A stretch of 64,000 nucleotides of DNA, taken from Deltaproteobacteria bacterium. Lineage in GTDB: Bacteria; Myxococcota_A; Polyangia; Polyangiales; Ga0077539. The DNA lies in contig JADJAE010000009.1 in assembly GCA_016704445.1 (NCBI GenBank), forward strand, positions 1-64,000, given 5' to 3'. This document shows, one piece after another, positions 43,928 to 52,526 of the stretch. The notes under the pieces are model-generated. The model searched no databases and was not told where the DNA came from. It saw nothing but the letters and a program-made list of their open reading frames with translations. A program made the position numbers and the translations under genes. Position 1 is the first letter of the stretch. Each line of letters opens with the position of its first letter.

Positions 43928-44503
43928 TCAGCGGGTCTTGGCGACGCGCTCGGCGTACTCGCCGGTGCGGGTGTCGATGCGGATGAAGTCGCCCTGGTTG
44001 ATGAAGATCGGCACCTGCACGATGACGCCGGTCGAGCACTTGGCGGCCTTGAGCACGTTGTTGGCGGTGTCGCCCTTGAAGCCCGGCTCGGTCTCGACGA
44101 CCTCCATCTCGACCCAGGTGGGCAGCGTCACGCCGATGGGCGTGCCGTTGTGCAGCAGCACCTGGCAGATGGCGTTGTCGAGGAGGAACCCGCGCTCCTC
44201 GAAGTGCTTGGCGTCGACGTGCGCCTGCTCGTAGGTGGCGTTGTCCATGAACACGAGCTGGTCGCCCTCGGCGTAGAGGTACTGCATCTCGCGCTCCTCG
44301 ATGTCCGCGCCGGAGAGCTTCTCGCCGGACTTGTAGGTGCGCTCCAGGACGTTGCCGCTGATCATCGACTTCATCTTGACCGAGGTGGACGGCGTGCCCT
44401 TCCCCGGCTTGCGGAAGTCCACGCTGACGACCTGATAGGGCTCGCCCTCGATGTCGATCTTGTTGCCGCGGCGGAGCTCGTTGATGTCGATGACTTGTCC
44501 CAT
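43928..44503 (-). CDS. efp: translation elongation factor P
   Basis: 191 residues from the ATG at 44503, starting MGQVIDINELRRGNKIDIEG. EF-P rescues ribosomes stalled at polyproline. The modification loop FRKPGKGTPSTSVK carries the Lys that EpmA modifies (Lys34 equivalent, in PGKG). The C-terminal domain has DTANNVLKAAKCSTG and FIRIDTRTGEYAER, matching EF-P domain III. The neighbouring epmA gene fits the lysylation route. The region up to the divergent TPR gene is 116 bp. Confidence 0.96.
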   Translation of the reverse strand: MGQVIDINELRRGNKIDIEGEPYQVVSVDFRKPGKGTPSTSVKMKSMISGNVLERTYKSGEKLSGADIEEREMQYLYAEGDQLVFMDNATYEQAHVDAKHFEERGFLLDNAICQVLLHNGTPIGVTLPTWVEMEVVETEPGFKGDTANNVLKAAKCSTGVIVQVPIFINQGDFIRIDTRTGEYAERVAKTR

Positions 44504-44619
44504 GGAACGCGTGATCCCTTCGGCCGCGGCGATTACCATTGAGCGGGGCGACCCGCAAGCGCGAGCGTGGCCGCGGCGCTTGCCAGCGCCGACGCCGCTG
44601 GACTAAGGCCTGTCAGGTC

Positions 44620-45498
44620 ATGTCGAGCCGCGACGTCGAGGAGGAGTTCCGGGAGATCAAGCGCGAGATCATCGAGAGCCGCGGCTTGATCATCAAGTCG
44701 AGCAACCTCACGAGCGCCCTCTCCGCGGACGTGAAGAGCATCGCCCGGCGCCAGGCGGGCTACGAGCGGCGCATCACGGTCAACAGCGCCACGGCCTACG
44801 TGCTCTTCGTCGTCGTGATCTTCGGCGGCATCAAGCTCTGGCTCGACGCCTCGCTGCGGGAGCGCGACGCCGAGCTCCGCGGGCTGCGCCGCACCGAGGA
44901 GCAAAGCCGCCGGGAGCTCGCCGTGGTCACCCGCGAGAAGGAGGAGCGCGCCGCCCTCGACGCCCGCGCCCAGGCCTTCTACGACCTCGTCCGCGACGGC
45001 CGCCAGCAGGAGGTGGTCGAGTCGTGGGAGCAGCTCCGGCGGGAGCACCTCACCGCGGTCGAGATCGCGATGTTCCAGGACGTGGTCGACCGCTTCCGTA
45101 GCAACCTCTCGGTCATCGCCTACCAGCGCGGCCTCGAGCACGCCCGCATGGCCCGCTACGCCGAGGCCGGCGAGTCCTACGAGGAGGCCATCCGGCTCAA
45201 GGACGACGCGGGCCACATCCCCTTCGTGCGCATCGCCCAGGCCGACGCGCTGCGGCACCTCGGGCGTCAGCGCGAGGCCATCGTGATGCTCCAGGCGGTC
45301 GCCGACGGCAACGACCGCGAGGCCGCCGACGACGCGCTGTTCAAGATGTCCCAGTGCCAGGTCGACCTGCAGCTCTTCGGCGACGCCCGCACCACGCTCC
45401 GCACCCTGCTGCGTCGCTTCCCCTACGGCACCGTCGCCAACGAGGCGCGCAACTACCTCTTTCAGCTCAACGCGCCTACGGTCGGGCAGCGCCGCTGA
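44620..45498 (+). CDS. membrane-anchored coiled-coil and TPR protein
   Basis: 292 residues from the ATG at 44620. An N-terminal helical part is followed by one membrane helix at about residues 60-80 (TAYVLFVVVIFGGIKLWL), a coiled coil (RERDAELRGLRRTEEQSRRE) and TPR-like helices from about 170 (YQRGLEHARMARYAEAGESY, YEEAIRLKDDAG). The last repeat (LFGDARTTLRTLLRRFPYGT) has YbgF/BamD-like spacing. It may act in envelope assembly, but no partner is indicated. Convergent with a lipoprotein gene, overlapping by 23 bp. Confidence 0.75.
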   Translation: MSSRDVEEEFREIKREIIESRGLIIKSSNLTSALSADVKSIARRQAGYERRITVNSATAYVLFVVVIFGGIKLWLDASLRERDAELRGLRRTEEQSRRELAVVTREKEERAALDARAQAFYDLVRDGRQQEVVESWEQLRREHLTAVEIAMFQDVVDRFRSNLSVIAYQRGLEHARMARYAEAGESYEEAIRLKDDAGHIPFVRIAQADALRHLGRQREAIVMLQAVADGNDREAADDALFKMSQCQVDLQLFGDARTTLRTLLRRFPYGTVANEARNYLFQLNAPTVGQRR

Positions 45499-46105
45499 AG
45501 CGGGCCGGGCTCGGCCCCTGCGCCGCGACGATGTCGTCGTCGACGCCCACGACCACCGCCTCGCCGTCGACCACCGCCACGCGCAGCGTCGACGGCAGCG
45601 CCCGATCCGACGGCATCCCCGGCAACACCCTCACGGTCGGGCCGCCTGGCCACCGGACCATCCACTCTCCCGGCCCCAGGAGCGCGCTCGGGCACCTCGG
45701 AGCGCACTCTGCGTAGGAGTCCACCGTCGGCGGCGCCTGCAGCCACGGCCGGGCCCTCGCCGCGCTCGCGAAGATCGCCTCGGCGCGGGTGAGCCATGCC
45801 TCCCGGCTCATCCCGACCCCAAACTGCTGCACCCCGCCGACGATCGGGGCAACCAGCGCCCGCAGCCGCGCCGGGTCGCGCTGGTCGAGCGCCGAGCGCC
45901 ACCCGTCGATCAGCCGCGCCACCGCCGGGCGATGGTCGCCCAGCACCGCGACGTTCACCCCGTCGACAGATCGCGTCGCGGGAGGCATGTCGTCGCCGCC
46001 CGCCGAAGACGGCGTCGGGAGGGGCGTCGCCCCGCAGCCCGCGAGCGCCAGCAACGACGCGCTTACATGGACGGGTAAGAAGCCCTTCAGGGCAGGTCGA
46101 GCCAT
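45476..46105 (-). CDS. lipoprotein of unknown function
   Basis: 209 residues from the ATG at 46105. The signal ends LLALAGCGAT, with lipobox LAGC. The mature part has two regions, one helical (IDGWRSALDQRDPARLRALV) and one beta-rich (GEWMVRWPGGPTVRVLPGMP), suggesting an NTF2/SnoaL-like fold, though this is a guess. It overlaps the start of the convergent TPR gene's end and the end of the upstream amidotransferase-like gene by 19 bp, so it is probably translated with the latter. Confidence 0.7.
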   Translation of the reverse strand: MARPALKGFLPVHVSASLLALAGCGATPLPTPSSAGGDDMPPATRSVDGVNVAVLGDHRPAVARLIDGWRSALDQRDPARLRALVAPIVGGVQQFGVGMSREAWLTRAEAIFASAARARPWLQAPPTVDSYAECAPRCPSALLGPGEWMVRWPGGPTVRVLPGMPSDRALPSTLRVAVVDGEAVVVGVDDDIVAAQGPSPARFSGAARP

Positions 46106-46899
46106 CGCGCTTCGCGCACCTCGAGGTTGCGGTCGACGACGATCATCCCTCCGCCCTCCTCGGTGCCCCACGGCCGCCAGCCCGTGCCGCCCGGCTCCTG
46201 GTCGGTGATGAGGACGTACCGGAGCGTCTCGTGGCTGACCGGGAGGTCGCGTCGGCTGCACACCGCGCAGCGAGCGATGCCGTGGCGGCGCACCCAGCGC
46301 ATGGGCATCTCCCGCGCGTACCCGACCGCGCCCTGCCCGTCGCTGAGCAGGAGCGCGAGCGGAGCGGTCGCGCCGAGGGTGGCGTCGAGCGCCCGGAGGC
46401 TGGCGGTGATGGTGTCGCGGAGCGCGGTGCGATCAGGCGACGGATCATCGAGCAGGCCCGCGCGGAAGAGCGCGCCGAGGATGTGGTGGAAGAGCAGCTC
46501 GCTGTCGGTCTCGCCGCGCAGGCTGTTGGCGAGGAAGCCCGGCATCTCCGCGAGCAGCCGCTCCTTCCCGTCGCCGTCGAGCGGGAGCGTGCCGAGCGCG
46601 GCGAAGAGCCACTGGCGCAGGCGGAAGGGCTGGGTGTTGTCGGGGGTGCGGCCGCCCACGCGGGCCCGCCGGACGTGCGCCAGAAACGACCCAGTGCGCA
46701 GGTCGCCCGCGACCGCGAGCAGGTCGAGCGGCTGCGGGGTGCCAGTGGGCGAGCGCCGCAGCAGCACCTCGCTGCCCTGGTGGCTCCCGATGCCGAATCC
46801 CTCGCGGGCGTCGGGCTCCAGCCGCGCGCCCTCCTCGGCGGTGAGCACGCAGCGGACCCGGTCGATCTGGCTCGCGAAATATCCCAGGAGTCTCGGCAT
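46087..46899 (-). CDS. class II glutamine amidotransferase-like protein without the nucleophile Cys
   Basis: 270 residues. It begins MPRLLGYFASQ where YafJ/EgtC-type enzymes begin MCRLLxY: the second codon is CCG (Pro) and not Cys, so the catalytic nucleophile is missing. Other family features remain: AHVRRARVGGRTPDNTQPFR (oxyanion and substrate loop), LPLDGDGKERLL and SLRGETDSELLFHHILGAL (Asn/Asp and Glu residues). It may be an inactive or repurposed member. Some distant relatives have other residues, so this needs comparison with homologues. It faces the fab operon divergently; 192 bp separate them. Confidence 0.75.
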   Translation of the reverse strand: MPRLLGYFASQIDRVRCVLTAEEGARLEPDAREGFGIGSHQGSEVLLRRSPTGTPQPLDLLAVAGDLRTGSFLAHVRRARVGGRTPDNTQPFRLRQWLFAALGTLPLDGDGKERLLAEMPGFLANSLRGETDSELLFHHILGALFRAGLLDDPSPDRTALRDTITASLRALDATLGATAPLALLLSDGQGAVGYAREMPMRWVRRHGIARCAVCSRRDLPVSHETLRYVLITDQEPGGTGWRPWGTEEGGGMIVVDRNLEVREARWLDLP

Positions 46900-47009
46900 G
46901 GCGTATCAACCTCCGCGCGGGGTCTTAAACCCCTGCGCCAGCGAACACTCTCAGTAGCTAGCGCCGTCAGCTTCGCACCGCCCGAGGCAACTTACTCGTC
47001 CGGCGTCGC

Positions 47010-47039
47010 TTGACACACCCGAGGGTCTTTCTCTAGGTT
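47010..47039 (+). promoter_or_regulatory. sigma-70-type promoter ahead of the yceD-rpmF-fab operon
   Basis: TTGACA at 47010-47015 is followed after 18 bp by TAGGTT at 47034-47039. It lies 53 bp upstream of the first gene of the operon. The -35 box is perfect; the -10 box is weak. Confidence 0.55.
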
Positions 47040-47091
47040 CGCGCGCCCTGACTCCACCCCCCCTTCCGGAGGGGGCGACAGGATCACCTTC

Positions 47092-47625
47092 ATGGCACCC
47101 CCCGTCATCCTCTTTGATCGCATTCCCGACGACGGGCTCCAGCAGGAGCTCGTCCTCGATGAGGCGTGGCTCACGGGGGTCTTCGAGGGCACCGGCCTGA
47201 TGACCGTGCCGGGCGCTCCGGGTCACGCCTCGGTGCGCCTCGACAAGGACAAGCGCAACGTCTTCATGAGCGGTCGCTTCGAGGTGACGGCGCAGACCGA
47301 CTGCGTGGCGTGCCTCGAGCGCATGACGTTCACGATGTCCGCCGACCTCGTCCTGCACCTGGAGCCCGCGGGCTCCACGAAGCCCGGCAAGGCCGTCCAC
47401 GAGGAGGTCGAACTCTCCCGCGATGAGCTCGACGTGGACGTGTATACAGACGACCGCATCGACCTGGCGCACTGGCTGCGCGAGGCGATCCTGTTGGAAG
47501 CGCCGCTGCACCCTCGTCATGAGGTCTGCCCGGTGAAGCTCGAGATGCCGGCGGCCCCTCCGCTGGCACGTGATGGAATCGACCCCAGGCTGGCGCCGCT
47601 CGCGCGCTTTATCAAGAAGGAGTAG
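47092..47625 (+). CDS. YceD/DUF177 family protein
   Basis: 177 residues. The conserved Cys pair region VTAQTDCVACLERMTFTMSA and the DDRIDLAHWLREAILLEAPLHP segment with PVKLEMP are typical of YceD (DUF177). These proteins are found ahead of rpmF in most bacteria, as here, where they are linked to 23S rRNA metabolism. The rpmF gene starts 7 bp later. It is the first gene of the operon. Confidence 0.92.
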   Translation: MAPPVILFDRIPDDGLQQELVLDEAWLTGVFEGTGLMTVPGAPGHASVRLDKDKRNVFMSGRFEVTAQTDCVACLERMTFTMSADLVLHLEPAGSTKPGKAVHEEVELSRDELDVDVYTDDRIDLAHWLREAILLEAPLHPRHEVCPVKLEMPAAPPLARDGIDPRLAPLARFIKKE

Positions 47626-47631
47626 TGAACC

Positions 47632-47838
47632 GTGGCAGTTCCGAAGAGGAGAACCTCGCGCACCGCGCGCAAGACGCGTCGGGCGAATCATGACAAGGTC
47701 GCGGCCCCCGCGCTGACCCGTTGCTCGAACTGCGGTGAGGTCCAGCGCCCCCACCGCGTGTGCCCCGCCTGCGGCTTCTACAACGGCCAGTCCGTGGTGG
47801 CGAAGCCCGCTCCGGCGCCAGCTCCCAGCGAAGGCTGA
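47632..47838 (+). CDS. rpmF: 50S ribosomal protein L32
   Basis: 68 residues from a GTG at 47632. The start MAVPKRRTSRTARKTRRA and the zinc-binding pairs in LTRCSNCGEVQRPHRVCPAC are the L32 signature. It also has a Pro/Ala-rich tail (AKPAPAPAPSEG) typical of the phylum. It follows yceD by 7 bp, with GAAGGAG upstream. Confidence 0.97.
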   Translation: MAVPKRRTSRTARKTRRANHDKVAAPALTRCSNCGEVQRPHRVCPACGFYNGQSVVAKPAPAPAPSEG

Positions 47839-47857
47839 TCCCTACCCCCGCCCAGTG

Positions 47858-48088
47858 ATGAGCGTCGCGCTCGTGTTCCCAGGCCAAGGCGCACACGCGG
47901 ACGCCGGCCTCGACCTGGTCGATGCCTCCCTCGCGGGCGACGCGCGCCCGCCGTCGTCGCTCTGCTACGACGACCTTGAGTCCGAACTCACCCTCACCGC
48001 CAACACACAGCCCGCGATCCTCGCGATCGGCGTCGTCTGTCTACGCGCGCCCTCAGCAGGCCGCGCCACGGAGGCATCGGATGTTTGA
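47858..48088 (+). pseudogene. fabD: fabD remnant (malonyl-CoA:ACP transacylase)
   Basis: 76 residues starting MSVALVFPGQGAHADAGLDL, a perfect FabD start with FPGQG. After a shortened region comes ESELTLTANTQPAILAIGVV, which matches the LT-x-TANTQPAILA stretch of FabD. The protein then breaks off into APSAGRATEASDV, 7 bp into fabG. The catalytic Ser (GHSLGE), the Arg and the His are all missing, so about 230 residues are lost. It sits exactly where fabD belongs in the operon. Real deletion or an assembly collapse are both possible; FabD should be essential unless another copy exists. Confidence 0.85.
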
Positions 48089-48827
48089 TCTCTCGGGTCG
48101 GTTGGCGCTGGTGACCGGCGCGTCGCGGGGCATCGGCCGGGCGACCGCGGTGGCGCTGGCGTCGCAGGGCGCGTGGGTCGCGGTGAACTACGCGACCAAC
48201 GCCGCGGCGGCCGAGGAGACCCTCGCGGCGATGCGCGCGGCCGGGGGCGACGGGGAGCTCCTGCCCTTCGACGTGAGCGACGCGTCCGCGGTGACGGCGG
48301 CCGTGGAGGGGCTGGTGCAGCGCAAGGGGCCGATGGCGATCGCCGTGGCCAACGCGGGGGTCAACATCGACGCGCTGCTGCTCCGGGCCCAGGAGGAGGA
48401 CTTCGACCGGATGCTCGCGACCAACGTGAAGGGCACGCTCTTCCTGGCGAAGGCCTCGGTGCGCTCGATGATGAAGGCGCGCTACGGTCGCATCATCGCG
48501 GTGTCGTCGGTGGTCGGCGCGATGGGCAACGCGGGGCAGACGATGTACGCTGCCAGCAAGTCGGCGCTCGTGGGCATGGCGCGCTCGATCGCGAGGGAGT
48601 ACGGCTCCCGCGGCGTGACCTCCAACGTGGTCTCGCCGGGCTATGTGGAGACCGACATGACCGCCGGGATGACCGACGAGGTACGGAAGAAGCTGATCGA
48701 GATGACCCCGGCGGGGCGAATCGGTCGACCGGAGGACGTGGCCGCGGCGGTGGTGTATCTGGCCTCCGCCGAGGCGGCCTGGGTGACCGGTCAGGTGTTG
48801 GGCGTCAACGGCGGGCTGCGGATGTGA
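48081..48827 (+). CDS. fabG: 3-oxoacyl-ACP reductase FabG
   Basis: 248 residues, the normal FabG length. NADP-binding TGASRGIGRA is at residues 13-22. The catalytic residues are Ser (IIAVSSVVGAMGNAG), Tyr and Lys (MYAASKSALVG), and Asn (LATNVKGT). The C-terminal VNGGLRM fits FabG. Located between fabD and acpP as in most bacterial fab operons. Confidence 0.95.
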   Translation: MFDLSGRLALVTGASRGIGRATAVALASQGAWVAVNYATNAAAAEETLAAMRAAGGDGELLPFDVSDASAVTAAVEGLVQRKGPMAIAVANAGVNIDALLLRAQEEDFDRMLATNVKGTLFLAKASVRSMMKARYGRIIAVSSVVGAMGNAGQTMYAASKSALVGMARSIAREYGSRGVTSNVVSPGYVETDMTAGMTDEVRKKLIEMTPAGRIGRPEDVAAAVVYLASAEAAWVTGQVLGVNGGLRM

Positions 48828-48855
48828 CCGCCAGCCCGATGAATGAAAGAGGCTA

Positions 48856-49113
48856 ATGCAGATGACGGGAAGCGACGTTTCAGAGCGGGTTCGGGCGCTT
48901 ATCGCGAACAACCTCGACGTACCCCTTGAGCAGGTGCGGCCCGAGGCTTCGTTCATCAACGACCTCCAGGCCGACTCGCTCGCGATCGTCGAGCTGGTGC
49001 TGGCCCTCGAGGAGGAGTTCGGGGTCGAGATCCCGGACGAGGCGACGGACAAGATCCGCGCGGTGCAGGACGCGATCGACTACATCGTCGCTCGTGTCCC
49101 CGCGAAGAGCTGA
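48856..49113 (+). CDS. acpP: acyl carrier protein
   Basis: 85 residues. The phosphopantetheine-attachment Ser lies in NDLQADSLAIVELVLALEEE (DSL motif), and VEIPDEATDKIRAVQDAIDY is the conserved helix III region. It starts 28 bp after fabG, with GAGGC upstream. fabF follows by 25 bp. Confidence 0.96.
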   Translation: MQMTGSDVSERVRALIANNLDVPLEQVRPEASFINDLQADSLAIVELVLALEEEFGVEIPDEATDKIRAVQDAIDYIVARVPAKS

Positions 49114-49138
49114 GCAGCCCGCCCCACCCTCATCGTTC

Positions 49139-50386
49139 ATGCGCCGCGTCGCCATCACCGGAGTCGGCCTCGTCACTCCCCTGGGAATCGGCGTCGCGGA
49201 GTCCTGGGCCGCCCTCTGCGCGGGGCGCTCCGGCGTCGCGCGCATCGCCACCTTCGACGCATCCGCCTACCGCTGCCAGATCGCCGCCGAGGTGACCGGC
49301 TTCGACGCCGACGCGCTGCTCTCCAAGCGCAAGGCCCGGGAGATGGATCGCTTCGCGCACTTCGCCTGGGTGGCCGCGGGCGAGGCGTGGCGCGACGCGG
49401 GCCTCCCGGAGAAGCTGGAGGGCGAAGCCTCGGAGCGGGCGGGCGTCATCCTGGGCTCCGGGATGGGCGGCCTCGCCTCCATCGAGCGCACCCTCGAGAC
49501 GATGCGCACGCGCGGCCCCGGGAAGGTGACGCCGTATTTCGTTCCGCAGGTGATCGCCAACATGGCGCCCGGGCAGATCGCGATGCGCTTCGGGCTCCGA
49601 GGCGTGAACTTCTGCACCACCAGCGCCTGCGCCTCGGGGGCCCACGCGCTCGGCGAGGCGCTGCGCCGGGTGCAGCGCGGCGAGGCCGACGTGATGCTCG
49701 CGGGCGGCGCCGAGGCGACGGTGACCCCGCTAGGGCTCGCGGGCTTCGACGCGATGATGGCGATGTCCACGCGCAACGATGACCCGACGAGGGCGGTGCG
49801 CCCTTGGGACGCGAAGCGCGACGGGTTCGTGATGGGCGAGGGGGCCGGGGTGCTGGTGCTCGAGGCGATGGACCGCGCGCTCGCCCGAGGCGCGAAGATC
49901 TACGCGGAACTCGCGGGCTACGGAGCCACCGATGACGCGCACCACCTCACGCACCCGGCCGAAGGGGGGGAGGGGGCGGCGCGCGCGATGCGCATGGCTC
50001 TCGCCGATGCCGGGCTGGAGCCCGACTCGGTCGACCACCTCAACGCCCACGCGACGGGCACTCCCCTCGGCGACCGGGCGGAGGCCGAGGCGGTGGCGGC
50101 GGTGTTCGGCGCTCACTCGGCGAAGGTGCTGGTGAGCGCGACCAAGAGCTCGACGGGCCACCTGCTTGGCGCGGCGGGCGGCATCGAGGCGGTGTTCACG
50201 GCGCTGGCAATCGCGGAGCAGACCGCGCCGCCGACGCTCAACGCCGACGACCTCGACCCCTCGGTGACCTTCGACCTCGTGCGAGGGCGCGCCCGCGCGG
50301 CGCGCATCGACGTGGCCCTCTCCAACGCCTTCGGCTTCGGTGGAACCAACGCCGCGCTGCTCTTCCGCCGCGCGCAGGAGTCATAG
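49139..50386 (+). CDS. fabF: 3-oxoacyl-ACP synthase II FabF
   Basis: 415 residues from the ATG at 49139. The Cys-His-His catalytic triad appears in CTTSACASGAHALGEALRRV (Cys), VDHLNAHATGTPLGDRAEAE (His) and VSATKSSTGHLLGAAGG (His, with the Lys). The end SNAFGFGGTNAALLF is characteristic. It elongates acyl-ACP with malonyl-ACP. rpiB starts right after the stop. Confidence 0.97.
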   Translation: MRRVAITGVGLVTPLGIGVAESWAALCAGRSGVARIATFDASAYRCQIAAEVTGFDADALLSKRKAREMDRFAHFAWVAAGEAWRDAGLPEKLEGEASERAGVILGSGMGGLASIERTLETMRTRGPGKVTPYFVPQVIANMAPGQIAMRFGLRGVNFCTTSACASGAHALGEALRRVQRGEADVMLAGGAEATVTPLGLAGFDAMMAMSTRNDDPTRAVRPWDAKRDGFVMGEGAGVLVLEAMDRALARGAKIYAELAGYGATDDAHHLTHPAEGGEGAARAMRMALADAGLEPDSVDHLNAHATGTPLGDRAEAEAVAAVFGAHSAKVLVSATKSSTGHLLGAAGGIEAVFTALAIAEQTAPPTLNADDLDPSVTFDLVRGRARAARIDVALSNAFGFGGTNAALLFRRAQES

Positions 50387-50818
50387 ATGACGGTCTGGGT
50401 ACTCGCGAGCGATCACGCCGGCTTCGAGCTGAAGGAGCACCTGGAGGCCTGGCTGGTCGCGCGCGGCGAGACCGTCCGCGACCTCGGCACCCACGACGCG
50501 AGCTCGACGGACTACCCCGACTGGGGGCACCTCCTGGCGGCGTCCATCACCTCGGGCGAGGCCCAGTGGGGGGTGCTGGTGTGCGGTTCGGGCATCGGGA
50601 TCTCCATCGCCGCCAACCGCCACCCCGGCGTGCGCGCGGCGCTCTGCCACGACGAGTTCACCGCGCGGGCGGCGCGGCAGCACAACGACGCGAACGTGAT
50701 CGCCTTCGGCGCGAGGGTCGTCGGACGCGGGGTCGCCGAGGCGGCGCTGGAGGTCTTCTCCAAGACCGCTTTCGAGGGCGGCCGACACGCCGCCCGGGTG
50801 GCCAAGATCGAGCGCTGA
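50387..50818 (+). CDS. rpiB: ribose-5-phosphate isomerase B
   Basis: 143 residues. The conserved LASDHAGFELKEHL at the start and GVLVCGSGIGISIAANR (catalytic Cys and glycine-rich loop) and ARQHNDANVIAFGAR near the C terminus identify RpiB. It begins one base after the fabF stop and is probably the last gene of this operon. It interconverts ribose-5-phosphate and ribulose-5-phosphate. Confidence 0.96.
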   Translation: MTVWVLASDHAGFELKEHLEAWLVARGETVRDLGTHDASSTDYPDWGHLLAASITSGEAQWGVLVCGSGIGISIAANRHPGVRAALCHDEFTARAARQHNDANVIAFGARVVGRGVAEAALEVFSKTAFEGGRHAARVAKIER

Positions 50819-50842
50819 GCTGAGGGGGGAACGATCGCGGGG

Positions 50843-52512
50843 TCAGACCGCGATCGCGTCGCCCTGCCAGTCCCGGAGCTCCCGCTTCAGCACCTTGCCC
50901 GTCGGGTTCGACGGCAGCGCCTCGACGAACACCCACTCCCGCGGAACCTTCGCCCCCGACGCGCGCTCCCGGCACCACTGCCGAAGCTCTTGCGCGAGGG
51001 CGCGAGGCTCGTCGGTAACGCTGTCGCGCAGCACCACGAAGGCCCTCAGCCGCTCGCCCCACTCCTCGTCGACGACGCCGACGACCGCCGCCTGCGCGAC
51101 GGCCGGGTGCGCGTCGATGAGGGCCTCGACCTCCGCGGGATAGACGTTCACGCCGCCGCTGATGACCATGTCTCGGCGGCGGCCGACGATCATGTAGCGG
51201 CCCGCCTCGTCGACGGTGGCCAGGTCGCCGACGCTGAAGTGCCCGTCGCGCATCGACGAGCGCGTGGCGCTGTCGTCGGCGTGATAGCCCTCGACCAGCA
51301 TCGTGCTGCGCGCGTAGAGCTCCCCCACCTCGCCGGTGGGGACGACCGCCCCTTCGGCGTCGAGGAGGCGGATCGAGACGCCGTGCAGGGCGCGGCCGAT
51401 GGTGCCCGGTAGCGCGCGCAGGTCGTCGGGCGTGGCGACGGTGACGAGCCCGGTCTCGGTGGCGCCGTAGAAGTTGTAGAGCACGTCGCCGAAGGCGCCG
51501 AGGGCGCGGCGGGCGAGGGGCGCCGGGAGCTGCGCGCCGCCGCACGCCATCACCCGCAGCGAGCGGGTCGAGTGGCCGCGGATCACCTCCGGGTCGAGCG
51601 CCATCAGCCGGTGGAGCATCGTGGGGACGAGGGCGGTGGTGGTGATCCGCTCGCGCTCCACCGTGCGCAGGAAGCTCATCGGCTCGAACTCCGGCTCGAG
51701 CACCACCGCGCCGCCGACCATCAACGACATCGACGCGAACCCGAGGCCGGTGGAGTGATAGAGCGGGCACACGCAGAGGTGCCGGTCGCTCCGGCGCATG
51801 GGCACCCGCTCCAGGAAGGCCGCGAAGCCGAGCACCTGCCCCGCCCCGAAGCGTCTCACGGCCCCCTTCGGTCGGCCGTGGTGCCCGAGGTGTAGATGAC
51901 CACCGCGCCGTCCTCCTCGTCGGCGACGGCGCTCTTCCTCGGATCGAGCACGTCGTCGTAGCGGGCCATCCCCGGCGCGTCCCCGTCCACGGCGATGAGC
52001 CGATCGCGGGCGAGCGCCGGGAGCCCCTTCACGGCCTCCTCGACCACGTCGGCGAGGTCGTGCTCGAAGAACACCGCCTTCGCCCCGGAGTGCTCCAGGA
52101 GGTACCTCAGCTCGGCCGCCGTGCTGCGCCACGACACGCTCACCGCCGAGCCGCCGAGCCGCGCCATCGCGCCCTCGATCTCGAAGAACTCGGGCCGGTT
52201 GCGCAGCACCAGCGCGACGGCGTCGCGGCGCTTCAGGCCCCGGCGCCGGAGCCCCGCGGCGAGGCGGTCGATGCGGTCGTCCGCGGTGGCGAAGTCGATG
52301 GTGCGCCCCCGCCACACGAAGGCCGGGCGCCGCGCGTCGCCGACGGCCCGCACCCGGAAGATCGTCGAGATACCCGCGCGGCCCGTGCCGAGCAGCCGCG
52401 CCGCCAGCAGCGTCGCCTCGGGGCTCGCCCCGGCCACCAGCTCAGAGCGCACCGCAACCCGCGCCAGCACCCGCGCCCAGCCCGTGACATCCCGCAGCGC
52501 TTCCATCACCAT
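50843..52512 (-). CDS. acyl-CoA synthetase (AMP-forming), apparent frameshift near 51877
   Basis: About 556 residues over two frames. The P-loop motif AVVIYTSGTT ends the first frame and GRPKGAVRRFGAGQV starts the second; adding one G joins them as YTSGTTGRPKGA, so a one-base loss in a G run is likely. Later ANL motifs are YNFYGATETGLVTVAT, GYHADDSATRSSMRDGHFSV with the Asp hinge region and NPTGKVLKRELRDW with the catalytic Lys. The N terminus resembles long-chain fatty-acid ligases. The fatty-acid specificity cannot be told. It is convergent with rpiB. Confidence 0.88.
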
Positions 52513-52526
52513 CCGCCAGAGTTGCC

